DNA of 54,411 bases, taken from NCBI GenBank assembly GCA_900769115.1, contig CAAGFJ010000035.1, forward strand, positions 1 to 54,411. The letters are read 5' to 3'. Shown piece by piece: positions 33,653 to 41,957 of the stretch. The translations under genes were made by a program, and so were the position numbers. Position 1 is the first letter of the stretch. Each line of letters starts with the position of its first letter. The notes under the pieces were generated by a model, which worked only from the letters and a program-made list of their open reading frames with translations, made no database searches and was not told where the DNA came from. This DNA comes from Lachnospiraceae bacterium (GTDB lineage Bacteria; Bacillota; Clostridia; Lachnospirales; Lachnospiraceae).

Positions 33653-34939
33653 CTATCTTGTATGCTTATTCACATATTTTGCTTTGTACTTTGAATATAC
33701 GATTGTCTGATCCTTATACAGACTATAATATCCCGACACAGCATAGCTGATCGACACAGCGATCAGATAATACGACACTCCATCAAAGCCAAACAACTCA
33801 AACGCAATCAGAATAGAAGTAATCGGGCAATTCGTCACACCACAGAATACCGCAACCATACCTGCTGCAGCACATAGTGATGGGGAAATGCCAATCCACT
33901 GTCCTAATTCACAGCCGAGTGCTGCTCCAATACAAAAAGAGGGTACAATCTCACCTCCACGGAACCCCGCCCGCATCGTCAACACCGTAAGAATCATCTT
34001 CCACAAAAATGCCAGCCGGTTCACATCGCCATGTTCAATTGCCTCCGCAATAATATTCGTACCTGCCCCCATATAATCCGTTGTCCGCAGGCAGAAGGTA
34101 ATAGCTATAATCACAACACTGACCACAACAATCCGGATGTAGGGATTCTTCAGGTATTTCTGAAATAATGTATTCGTCTGCTTCAGAGCAATACAAAATA
34201 CCGTACTCAACAATGCGCAGGCCAATGCCACAATTCCCATCTTCACCCCGTCTGTTATTGTCAATTCTGGAATTCCTGTCACATGAAACATCTCCGGATG
34301 AATTCCCAGGTTTGCGGCAAAGTTCGATGCGATCAAAGATGAGATCATGCAAGGCATTAATGCCGTATAATACATGACACCCACACTTACAACCTCTAAT
34401 GCAAAGACTGCCGCTGCCATTGGCGTACCAAATAAGGCAGAGAATGCTGCACTCATACCACACATAACCATCACATGCATATCCTCGTCATCTAACTTAA
34501 GCCAGCGTCCAAGCTGGTTGCCAATACTTCCACCCAGCTGGATTGCTGCGCCCTCACGTCCGGCCGAGCCACCCACTAAATGCGTCAACGCAGTAGTCAC
34601 AAAGATAAGTGGAGCCGACTTAAACGGCACTTCATCCCTTGCCTTCACCGTAGAAAATACCTGATTCGTTCCACCATCATCCTGTCCAATCCACTTATAT
34701 AAAAATACAATTATAATTCCAGCAACCGGCAAAAAGAAAAACACCCATAAATGACCCATCCGAAATGCTGTTACCCTGGTCAGCACATAGGAGAATGCAC
34801 TGCTTGCTCCCCCAACCACAAATCCAGTCAGAAATGCCAATAATATCCACTTAACAAAACTTCCCACATCCTTCTTAAATCTTCTCTCATAATAAGGCAC
34901 AAAACCTTCTCCATTATGGTAATTCTCCCAGTCAATCAT
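33653..34939 (-). CDS. ClC-family anion channel or antiporter with variant selectivity filter
   Basis: The 428-residue membrane protein has ClC hallmarks: GSAGREGAAIQLGGSIG with the gating Glu in GREG, a GMSAAFSALFGTPMAAAVFALE helix, and FRGGEIVPSFCIGAALG. The usual GSGIP filter segment reads DDGGTNQVF, and GREGP is GREGA. Variant filters occur in fluoride-type CLC-F proteins and in other subfamilies, so the ion cannot be named. No CBS domains. It is the first gene of the operon running into moxR, with a promoter at 34998-35026. Confidence 0.85.
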   Translation of the reverse strand: MIDWENYHNGEGFVPYYERRFKKDVGSFVKWILLAFLTGFVVGGASSAFSYVLTRVTAFRMGHLWVFFFLPVAGIIIVFLYKWIGQDDGGTNQVFSTVKARDEVPFKSAPLIFVTTALTHLVGGSAGREGAAIQLGGSIGNQLGRWLKLDDEDMHVMVMCGMSAAFSALFGTPMAAAVFALEVVSVGVMYYTALMPCMISSLIASNFAANLGIHPEMFHVTGIPELTITDGVKMGIVALACALLSTVFCIALKQTNTLFQKYLKNPYIRIVVVSVVIIAITFCLRTTDYMGAGTNIIAEAIEHGDVNRLAFLWKMILTVLTMRAGFRGGEIVPSFCIGAALGCELGQWIGISPSLCAAAGMVAVFCGVTNCPITSILIAFELFGFDGVSYYLIAVSISYAVSGYYSLYKDQTIVYSKYKAKYVNKHTR

Positions 34940-34997
34940 CTTCTTAATCCTCTCTATCCGAAGGGCTTATACTAAGCACTTGTTTAATCTTGATTCT

Positions 34998-35026
34998 ATG
35001 ATACATTTTTTGTTTTCCCTTGTCTA
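34998..35026 (-). promoter_or_regulatory. Promoter of the ClC-MoxR operon
   Basis: On the minus strand TAGACA (35026-35021), 17 nt, TATCAT (35003-34998). It lies directly after the terminator of the upstream kinase gene. Confidence 0.6.
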
Positions 35027-35064
35027 GAAAAAAAGAGAGCAGAACTCAATGTTCTGCCCTCTCA
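35027..35064 (-). terminator. Terminator after the cytidylate-kinase-like gene
   Basis: GAGAGGGCAGAAC pairs with GTTCTGCTCTC around a 5-nt loop, with seven T following on the minus strand. Confidence 0.93.
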
Positions 35065-35073
35065 AAGAATCAA

Positions 35074-35673
35074 TTATGCAAGAAACTGATCAATATATGC
35101 AATCAATGCCTCCACGGTCTTGTCCATGCCAAGTGAGGAACTATTCACGCAAAGATCATAGCTTCTGGAATCTCCCCACTTACCATCCGCATAAAAGTTA
35201 TGATAGGTCTTACGCATCTTATCTTCCTTCCGCATCCGGTTCAAAGCACCCTTCTCATCTAACTGGTACTTCTTCATAACACGGCGTTGTTTCACATCTT
35301 TATCTCCCAATATAAACAGGCTGATCAGGTTCGGATTATCCCGAAGTACATATTCTGCACATCTTCCAACAATAACAAATGATTCTTTCTCCTTGTCGCC
35401 CTTCGTCCGAATAAAATCAAATATATGGTTCGCTACAGTCTGTTCCAACGGAAGATAGCTGCCATCCATAGACACCGGATAGAATATCGGATTCACCGGT
35501 TTCTCATCAAAATACTTGGCTACATCTGCATTAATAGATCCTTTCTCCTGTACGTGATCAAATATCTCTTTGTCATATAATGGAATATCGTAATGCTTTG
35601 CCAGCCGTTCTGCAATCTCATGACCACCACTACCAAACTCTCTTCCTACTGAAATAATTAATTGCTTTCCCAT
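35074..35673 (-). CDS. Cytidylate kinase-like family protein
   Basis: The 199-residue protein opens with IISVGREFGSGGHEIAERLA, the P-loop-like start typical of the cytidylate-kinase-like 2 family, and continues with IVGRCAEYVLRDNPNLISLFILG and RKTYHNFYADGKWGDSRSYDLCVNS. It resembles Cmk in fold but belongs to a separate family of uncertain substrate. It is monocistronic with its own terminator. Confidence 0.88.
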   Translation of the reverse strand: MGKQLIISVGREFGSGGHEIAERLAKHYDIPLYDKEIFDHVQEKGSINADVAKYFDEKPVNPIFYPVSMDGSYLPLEQTVANHIFDFIRTKGDKEKESFVIVGRCAEYVLRDNPNLISLFILGDKDVKQRRVMKKYQLDEKGALNRMRKEDKMRKTYHNFYADGKWGDSRSYDLCVNSSSLGMDKTVEALIAYIDQFLA

Positions 35674-35833
35674 AACCCATACCTTCTTTCTGCCATCTGA
35701 ATTCTGTTATAAATGAAACCCTATCGACTCCCAGCAACTTCTCTGTCGATAAGGATATTATAGCACATTTTGTCAGATATTTAAAGATTATTTTGTATTT
35801 TCACCGACAAATTATCTTACAATTCTAAGCTTC

Positions 35834-37144
35834 TTACGACAACTTCTTACACTCCATATAATAGCGTTTCTCATTGGCTTCTCCCATTGAAAACGTCTTT
35901 CTTGGAAGCACGCCATCTTTCACAACACCAATAAACAAATCACCTTTCTCTACATCCGGAAGAAGGATTCCAAGATTATGTTCTTTACCGGCCAATTCCA
36001 ATACAGTATCTGCTCCATGAATGTAATCAATCCTGCACTCACCATGCTCTGCCAGATAATCATCTAAGAAATTCTGAATGGTTGCTGCTGCGATTCCCCA
36101 TACCGGACATTTCACAATAAGACTTTGATAACCATTCTTACTATATACTGAAAATGCATGCCGCTCTTTGTCCGCATATGGTTTCTTCTGTTCTTTTAAG
36201 ATCTCTGCCTTACAGCCATGTTCTTCGTAATAAGTCATCGCTGCCCCTAACAGATCATCCTCATCCACTCCAAACAGCACCCGGTGAATCGGTTCAATCT
36301 CCAGGCTCTTGTCATGCACATTTACGATCTCACATAAACAAAAACGTGCCGGATGGTTCTTCTTCTCTTCTTCGCTCAGTCCTTTTTTAATGTTCTCCCA
36401 GGCAGCCTTTGCGGTTGCCATTGAATGATTGCCATCTCCTACTGCAAGATTCAATAATGGATATTCTTTCTCCAATTCATATTTTTCCCGAAATACATCC
36501 GGATCAGCAAGCTGTTCTATTGCATGCATAATAGCATCCGTTTCTTCTCCCTCCGGAATCAGCCACCCCGCAATATGACCACCTTTTTGCATCAACTCCG
36601 TATCATACACCTTACAATATTGTTCTCTTCGCTCCATCAGCGGCTCAATAACAGAACATTCCGGATCATCAATCAATAACATAATATGTGGAAGTTCCAC
36701 ACTTGCTGTCTGTCTTACTTTCAATCTCGGCGGAATTCTCTCCTCTACCGTCATTTCTGTCGGTCGGATCAGGCTGGCTGATCCCTTTTTGTATTCATAC
36801 GTCTCCAGATCAACCTCAACAACCAGACCATTTCTTGCATACGTCTTACCAAAGCTTCTCTCTACCAGCATAAAGCCTTTCGGAAGTGGACATATCGTAC
36901 CGTTCTTCCCATAAGCATCCATACAATTATGAATCTGATCAATCCGGTCTTCCTCCTCCTCACTTCCCAAATATACCTCCGGCAAGATCATATGTAAGGT
37001 TGAGGGAGCATCTCCTACCTCTTTTTCACAATTCCTCCAATAATCCGGTTGTGAAGTATATTGATCACAAGCCACAACAGACCATTTATATAGATCTGCT
37101 CCCTCCTGTGGCATCCATATCTGTGGCACACGTAAACAATTCAT
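35834..37144 (-). CDS. DUF1015 family protein
   Basis: The 436-residue protein belongs to the widespread DUF1015 family. Recognisable parts are the N-terminal WSVVACDQYTSQPDYW, the central LAVGDGNHSMATAKAAW and the C-terminal IHGADTVLELAG with KTFSMGEANEKRYYME. GDGNH resembles a catalytic or metal-binding loop, but the reaction is unknown. AAAGGAGC precedes the ATG at 37144, which is preferred over the frame opening at 37186. Confidence 0.9.
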   Translation of the reverse strand: MNCLRVPQIWMPQEGADLYKWSVVACDQYTSQPDYWRNCEKEVGDAPSTLHMILPEVYLGSEEEEDRIDQIHNCMDAYGKNGTICPLPKGFMLVERSFGKTYARNGLVVEVDLETYEYKKGSASLIRPTEMTVEERIPPRLKVRQTASVELPHIMLLIDDPECSVIEPLMERREQYCKVYDTELMQKGGHIAGWLIPEGEETDAIMHAIEQLADPDVFREKYELEKEYPLLNLAVGDGNHSMATAKAAWENIKKGLSEEEKKNHPARFCLCEIVNVHDKSLEIEPIHRVLFGVDEDDLLGAAMTYYEEHGCKAEILKEQKKPYADKERHAFSVYSKNGYQSLIVKCPVWGIAAATIQNFLDDYLAEHGECRIDYIHGADTVLELAGKEHNLGILLPDVEKGDLFIGVVKDGVLPRKTFSMGEANEKRYYMECKKLS

Positions 37145-37231
37145 CTTGTTGCTCCTTTTCGTCTTTTTCTTTATAGTATAACACACTTTTTTTATTACGG
37201 TAAAGATTCCGTAAAACCTAATATTTTAAAT

Positions 37232-37260
37232 TTGACAACATTTTCAACAAATGTTATATT
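37232..37260 (+). promoter_or_regulatory. Promoter with internal operator for the XRE regulator
   Basis: TTGACA (37232-37237), 17 nt, TATATT (37255-37260). The spacer is almost wholly a perfect dyad AACATTT-TCAAC-AAATGTT (37237-37255), well placed for repression, perhaps by the gene product itself. Confidence 0.75.
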
Positions 37261-37306
37261 TATATTATTGAAGTTTTTCAACGCACTGTGTGGGAGGGAT
37301 TATAAA

Positions 37307-38086
37307 ATGGACAATAACAGATTAAATATTCTTTCAAAAGAATTAGTCACCGATCCGGAAGATTATATGAATAGTTTTCGCCGGAACCTGGATCTATATA
37401 TATCACAAAGAGAGATTACCATACGCGAAATTGCAGAAGAAGCAGATATCTCACTGAATACATTGAATTCCATTCTATATGGCAATGTAAAAGACTGCAA
37501 GTTATCTACTACTATCGCACTTGCACGAGCTTTGCATATCAGCATAGATGAATTAGTAGGCTGCGGAACCCTGGAATCCAACATTCTGCATTGCATACAG
37601 ACTGCAAGGAATCTTCCCGCATCCTCTCAATACCTCATTCATTGGTTTATAAAAAATCAGGAACGTCAGTTATCCTGTACACCGAAACGTCATTTACTAA
37701 ATGTCATGCTGCCCACGATTACCGAAAGTGGTAATCTTCTTCTGACCAGCGAGTACAAACATCTCAATATTGATCATCTTCCTGACATGATCCGTTCAAA
37801 AATCTTTCTGGGTATTAAGCTGAAATGCGAATATTATATGCCCATCTACAGCCCTTATGATATTTTACTAATAGCCAATGACCGCACTCCCTATCTGCAT
37901 GAAAACAGCATAATTGTCTGTTCCGGCTCCATTTTTATTGCCAAACGCAAAGCCGAAACAATCAACGGCAAGGAAGTCATTCGATACTATTCCATTCGTG
38001 ACAAAAAACCTCGTCTATACGAGGACGAGATAGAGGAAGTAATTGGATATATTGCCGGAACCTGTACAGAAAACGAACTAAACTAA
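37307..38086 (+). CDS. XRE-family helix-turn-helix regulator with cI-like C-terminal domain
   Basis: The 259-residue protein has an N-terminal XRE domain (~20-85: ITIREIAEEADISLNTLNSILYGNVKDCKLSTTIALARALHISIDELVG). The C-terminal half (SPYDILLIANDRTPYLHENSIIVCSGSIFIAKRKAE) resembles the S24/LexA-like fold of cI repressors, although I see no sure Ser/Lys cleavage dyad. GGGAGG precedes the ATG at 37307. The operator-like dyad in its promoter suggests autoregulation. It could be a phage-derived or stress regulator; no phage genes lie nearby. Confidence 0.83.
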   Translation: MDNNRLNILSKELVTDPEDYMNSFRRNLDLYISQREITIREIAEEADISLNTLNSILYGNVKDCKLSTTIALARALHISIDELVGCGTLESNILHCIQTARNLPASSQYLIHWFIKNQERQLSCTPKRHLLNVMLPTITESGNLLLTSEYKHLNIDHLPDMIRSKIFLGIKLKCEYYMPIYSPYDILLIANDRTPYLHENSIIVCSGSIFIAKRKAETINGKEVIRYYSIRDKKPRLYEDEIEEVIGYIAGTCTENELN

Positions 38087-38087
38087 T

Positions 38088-38119
38088 ACAACCGGGCAAG
38101 ACTACATCTGCCCGGCTGT
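38088..38119. terminator. Bidirectional terminator between XRE gene and tRNA-Gly
   Basis: ACAaCCGGGCA pairs with TGCCCGGcTGT (one mismatch) around a 10-nt loop, directly after the XRE stop codon. On the minus strand it lies 14 nt past the tRNA. Confidence 0.75.
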
Positions 38120-38132
38120 ATGTGCTTTGTGC

Positions 38133-38203
38133 AGCAGATAACGGGAGTCGAACCCGCCTTTCCAGCTTGGGAAGCTAGCGTTCTACCGATGAACCATATC
38201 TGC
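38133..38203 (-). tRNA. tRNA-Gly (anticodon CCC)
   Basis: The 71-nt cloverleaf has acceptor arms GCAGATA/TATCTGC, a D-arm with ATCGGTAGA, anticodon stem CTAGC/GCTGG (one G-U pair), loop TTCCCAA giving anticodon CCC, and T-arm GCGGG-TTCGACT-CCCGT. The discriminator base is U and CCA is not encoded. It reads GGG codons. Confidence 0.95.
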
Positions 38204-38216
38204 AATTGCATTTATT

Positions 38217-38245
38217 ATTATAAAATCTCCAAAAAAATATTGCAA
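38217..38245 (-). promoter_or_regulatory. tRNA-Gly promoter
   Basis: On the minus strand TTGCAA (38245-38240), 17 nt, TATAAT (38222-38217), about 14 nt before the mature tRNA 5' end. Confidence 0.8.
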
Positions 38246-38276
38246 GCATAATCTGCAACATTTTGTATCTATTTTA

Positions 38277-39110
38277 CTAAAAAGATACAATCACTCCACC
38301 TTCATTCGCATAAAGAGAACTGATTCCTTTTGTATCAATGATCATCGAACTCCGGAACGGATACTGTTCCATAATCTTTCTTTCTGTCTCCTTCGCTCTT
38401 TCAAAGCAATTACAATGTGCAACCATAACCGTCTTATCTTCCAAATCTTTGCCAATCGTTCCAATATGTGCAATCATCTTACCAATTGCCTGCTTCACTC
38501 CACGCGCCTTTCCCGCCTGGACAATCTGACCATCCACAGCCATCATATATGGTTTAATGTTAAGTGCAGCAGCAGCCAGTGCTTTCACACGCGATAATCT
38601 TCCATTCTTTCTCAATGTTTCAAGAGATTCCAGCACAAATAATGTCTGCATTTCATCCCGGAACTTAGAAACCCGTTCCACAATCTCCTCATAGGATAAC
38701 CCCTGTAATGCATACTCCTCAATCTTATATGCAATCAACAACTGCCCCGACGATGCAGATGCCGAATCAAATACATGTACTTTTGTTTCCGGATGCTCCT
38801 CTTCATACATTGACTTCGCAAGCACCGCACTGTTATACGAACCGCTCAGATGTTGGGACAGCGTTACTACAAATACCATATCTGCACCTGCAAAACTTCG
38901 CATATATGTTTCCGGTGATGGGCAGGCTGACTTTGGACACTGTGGATATGCCGCAACCTTTTTCAAAAACATCGCCTGATCAAAACTCTCATCATCTACA
39001 ATCTCATCCTCACCAACAGAAATTGTCAACGGAACAGACACAATATAATCCTTTTTTCTGTCAACCTCGGTAAAATCTGTACAACTGTCCCCCACTATCT
39101 TAAACTTCAT
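38277..39110 (-). CDS. DegV-family fatty-acid-binding protein
   Basis: The 277-residue protein shows the DegV pattern: KIVGDSCTDF at the start, CPKSACPSPETYM, VVTLSQHLSGSYNSA, VHVFDSASASSG, LESLETLRKNGRLS and a final GISSLYANEGGVIVSF. DegV/FakB proteins hold a fatty acid for a FakA-type kinase. AGGAGG precedes the ATG at 39110. It is monocistronic; no fakA nearby. Confidence 0.92.
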   Translation of the reverse strand: MKFKIVGDSCTDFTEVDRKKDYIVSVPLTISVGEDEIVDDESFDQAMFLKKVAAYPQCPKSACPSPETYMRSFAGADMVFVVTLSQHLSGSYNSAVLAKSMYEEEHPETKVHVFDSASASSGQLLIAYKIEEYALQGLSYEEIVERVSKFRDEMQTLFVLESLETLRKNGRLSRVKALAAAALNIKPYMMAVDGQIVQAGKARGVKQAIGKMIAHIGTIGKDLEDKTVMVAHCNCFERAKETERKIMEQYPFRSSMIIDTKGISSLYANEGGVIVSF

Positions 39111-39210
39111 AATCCGCCTCCTAATGCTCATTGTTATGATAGATTTCTAACATAGTATCCATTACTACATAATATAGCATAAGTCAACCTGCTTGTGAAG
39201 TGCTATTTTA

Positions 39211-40203
39211 TCAATACACCTGAAATCCTACATCCTCCATAAAGCTGCTTAATTTTTTATATCCATACTGCTTATAAGAAAAATCCGGATATTGATTTTT
39301 TAACTTTCTGCCTAAAGCCCCAATCTCATGTTGTCCAATCACCTTGTTCGGATACAGATCAATCATAAAGCGGCACACCAGTTCTAATTCCGTATCCTCC
39401 TGTCCTTTCTTATCTGCTATAACAATTGCATGGGTTCCTTCCTGATGCACGGAAAACTTTGTCTCTTTATCAATCAATTCCCGTATAGACGAATATCCAT
39501 AATCTTTCTCATCAAATCCTGGATAACGCAATTGAATCCGGCTCTTGATTCCGCCAAGATCCGGTGACTTTCCTGCATTCTCATCATTCTGTACCAATTC
39601 ATTGAGCACCATCTTAATCTGATTAAGCGGTACTTTTGAGGACTGTCTGGTATTTGATCTTTTAGACGCCTTATTCTCCTTCTTTTCTTCCGCATCTGTC
39701 TTGTCTGTTTTCTTAGATGTTCTGGATACCGTTTTCTTCCTATCCTTACCCGGCTGTTCCGTCTTAACGATCAACTGCTCTAATTCCACATATTCACTGC
39801 AAGCCCGCCGCAGCCTTGGCGAAGCATCTGCTTTTCCCATACCGATAACTTCAATATTCTCTTTCCTTATCCGTTCTACTAACCTGGTAAAATCTCCATC
39901 CGATGTAACCACACAAAAGACATCTGCATGATTCTCCTTATGAAGGAAATCCATGGCATCAATCACAAGTGCAATGTCCGCTGCATTCTTTCCTGCCTTG
40001 GTGGTATCTGCCTGATAGCGTTGCAGATTATACTTCACTGCCTTGCTGTTCCATTGTTTTGTGTTATTATTATCTAAGAAGTCCCCATATATCTGAGCGG
40101 AAATGATATCACCCTGTCTTGTTATATATTCCATAATACCATCTGCAAACTTTGCACTGGTATTCTCTGCATCTACCAATAATACGATTTTCTTATCCTG
40201 CAT
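39211..40203 (-). CDS. NYN (PIN-like) nuclease with LOTUS/OST-HTH domains
   Basis: Residues ~1-150 form a NYN/LabA-like PIN-fold domain with acidic residues in VDAENTS, DIALVIDAMDF and VTSDGDF, expected to bind metal and cut RNA. A Lys/Arg-rich linker (~150-195) follows, then two LOTUS/OST-HTH modules (~195-255 and ~270-330, each with YPGFDEKDYGYSSIRELI or YPDFSYKQYGYKKLSSFM). LOTUS modules bind RNA, often G-rich or structured. GAGG precedes the ATG. The architecture fits RNA turnover or defence; no partner genes are adjacent. Confidence 0.9.
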   Translation of the reverse strand: MQDKKIVLLVDAENTSAKFADGIMEYITRQGDIISAQIYGDFLDNNNTKQWNSKAVKYNLQRYQADTTKAGKNAADIALVIDAMDFLHKENHADVFCVVTSDGDFTRLVERIRKENIEVIGMGKADASPRLRRACSEYVELEQLIVKTEQPGKDRKKTVSRTSKKTDKTDAEEKKENKASKRSNTRQSSKVPLNQIKMVLNELVQNDENAGKSPDLGGIKSRIQLRYPGFDEKDYGYSSIRELIDKETKFSVHQEGTHAIVIADKKGQEDTELELVCRFMIDLYPNKVIGQHEIGALGRKLKNQYPDFSYKQYGYKKLSSFMEDVGFQVY

Positions 40204-40302
40204 AATATACCTCTATTTCTAATATAAATTACTGTTTTCCCCTTTTTCCCCCCAGATACTCTTCATTCATCTCAAAACGAAAGAAAAGTAAGTAAAAACC
40301 GC

Positions 40303-40332
40303 TTGCCCCCCGTAACAAGTCAATGTTATACT
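40303..40332 (+). promoter_or_regulatory. Promoter of the K+/H+ antiporter
   Basis: TTGCCC (40303-40308), 18 nt, TATACT (40327-40332). Confidence 0.55.
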
Positions 40333-40363
40333 AAAACCCAATGATCTTTTGGGAGGACACTAT

Positions 40364-41953
40364 ATGACATTATCGATTATTCTGACTGCCACTATTATAT
40401 TTCTTTGCATTCTTGCTGATCGTTTTTCCGATCGCTTTGGTATGCCCGCCTTAATACTGTTTCTTTTCATCGGTATGCTATTTGGAAGCGACGGCATTTT
40501 GAAGATCCCATTTGACAATTATACATTAGCCGAACAATTCTGTTCTATTGCCCTGTTGTTCATCATGTTCTATGGTGGCTTCAATACAAAATGGAGCATT
40601 GCGCGTCCGGTTGCCGTTAGAGCTCTGCTCTTATCCACCTTAGGTGTTATCATTACCGCAGGTATCACCGCACTCCTGTGCCACTTCTGTCTGCATTTTT
40701 CCATACCGGAAAGCTTCCTGATCGGTGCCGTACTCTCCTCTACGGACGCTGCCAGTGTCTTCTCCATTCTACGTAAGAAGAAGTTGAATCTCAAGGATGG
40801 AACCGCCTCTCTGTTAGAAATGGAGAGCGGCAGTAATGATCCGGTCTCTTATATGCTGACTATAATCGGCGTGGGGCTTCTTTCCTCCCAGACGGAATCC
40901 AACCTTGGATATGCCATCTTCGCCCAGCTCACCTATGGCTGTATTCTTGGTGTCCTGTTTGCCCTGCTTGCAATCTGGCTTCTGACCAGAACCCCTTTTA
41001 TTGCAGAGGGACTTGATACCATTTTCATGATCGCTGTCGTTCTTCTTTGCTACGGTCTTTCCAGCCAGATTGGCGGTAATGCCTATCTAAGTGTATACCT
41101 GTGTGGTATTCTGATCGGCAACAGCCCGATCAAGAATAAATCTGTCCTGATTCCTTTCTTTGACGGAATCACCGGACTTGCACAGATCTTTCTGTTCTTC
41201 CTGCTGGGATTATTAGCATTTCCTCATCGCCTGCCTGCCATCGTGTTACCTGCTCTGGCAATCGTCTTCTTCCTGACTGTATTAGCCAGACCAATTGCCG
41301 TATTCGTCATTCTGAAACCTCTCGGAAGCAGCCTGCGCCAATGTATTCTTGTGTCCTGGGCAGGTCTGCGTGGAGCCGCCTCCATCGTATTCGCTACTAT
41401 GGTAATTGCACGCGGTACCGAACTGCAGTCCGATCTGTTTCATATTGTCTTTCTGGTTGCACTCTTCTCTGTATCTATCCAGGGTACACTGTTGCCTGCC
41501 GTTGCCCAACAGTTACATATGGTGGATGAGACTGCCGATGTCCGCAAGACCTTCAATGATTACCAGGAGGAATCCGCCATCACCTTAATGCGGATGTTCA
41601 TCCCGGAAGGCCACAACTGGCAAAACCGACAGATCAAAGATGTTCATATGCCAACCGGTTCGCTTGCTCTTATGATCAAGCGCGGCAAGGAATCCATCAT
41701 TCCAAGAGGCGATACGACCATCTTAGCCGGCGATAACATCATCTTAAATGTTCCTGCTTATGAACCATGCGAGCATGAGAAGTTAGAGGAACATCTTATC
41801 ACATCAGACCATGCCTGGTGCAACCATTCAATTGCAGAACTCAACCTGCCACCTAATGAACTGATTGCTCTGATCATCCGTGGAGATGAGAATCTGATTC
41901 CAGATGGTCAGACCCGTATCGAAGAACATGACATCGTAGTCACATACCGATAG
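40364..41953 (+). CDS. NhaP2/CvrA-type K+(Na+)/H+ antiporter with RCK-C domains
   Basis: The 529-residue protein has a CPA1-type transport core of about 12-13 helices (~1-385) with SSTDAASVF and the ion-binding ESGSNDP motif. The C-terminal cytoplasmic part has RCK_C/TrkA-C-like folds (SLALMIKRGKESIIPRGDTTILAGDNIILN; NELIALIIRGDENLIPDGQTRI), which sense nucleotides or ions. Role: cytoplasmic K+ or Na+ and pH control. GGGAGG precedes the ATG. It ends 4 nt from the stop of the convergent protease gene, with no obvious terminator between. Confidence 0.92.
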   Translation: MTLSIILTATIIFLCILADRFSDRFGMPALILFLFIGMLFGSDGILKIPFDNYTLAEQFCSIALLFIMFYGGFNTKWSIARPVAVRALLLSTLGVIITAGITALLCHFCLHFSIPESFLIGAVLSSTDAASVFSILRKKKLNLKDGTASLLEMESGSNDPVSYMLTIIGVGLLSSQTESNLGYAIFAQLTYGCILGVLFALLAIWLLTRTPFIAEGLDTIFMIAVVLLCYGLSSQIGGNAYLSVYLCGILIGNSPIKNKSVLIPFFDGITGLAQIFLFFLLGLLAFPHRLPAIVLPALAIVFFLTVLARPIAVFVILKPLGSSLRQCILVSWAGLRGAASIVFATMVIARGTELQSDLFHIVFLVALFSVSIQGTLLPAVAQQLHMVDETADVRKTFNDYQEESAITLMRMFIPEGHNWQNRQIKDVHMPTGSLALMIKRGKESIIPRGDTTILAGDNIILNVPAYEPCEHEKLEEHLITSDHAWCNHSIAELNLPPNELIALIIRGDENLIPDGQTRIEEHDIVVTYR

Positions 41954-41957
41954 CTTT

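Noticed and set aside
34940..35073. Fluoride riboswitch before the ClC gene
   Set aside because: The leader is short and does not match the crcB motif; a plain promoter and the neighbour's terminator explain it.
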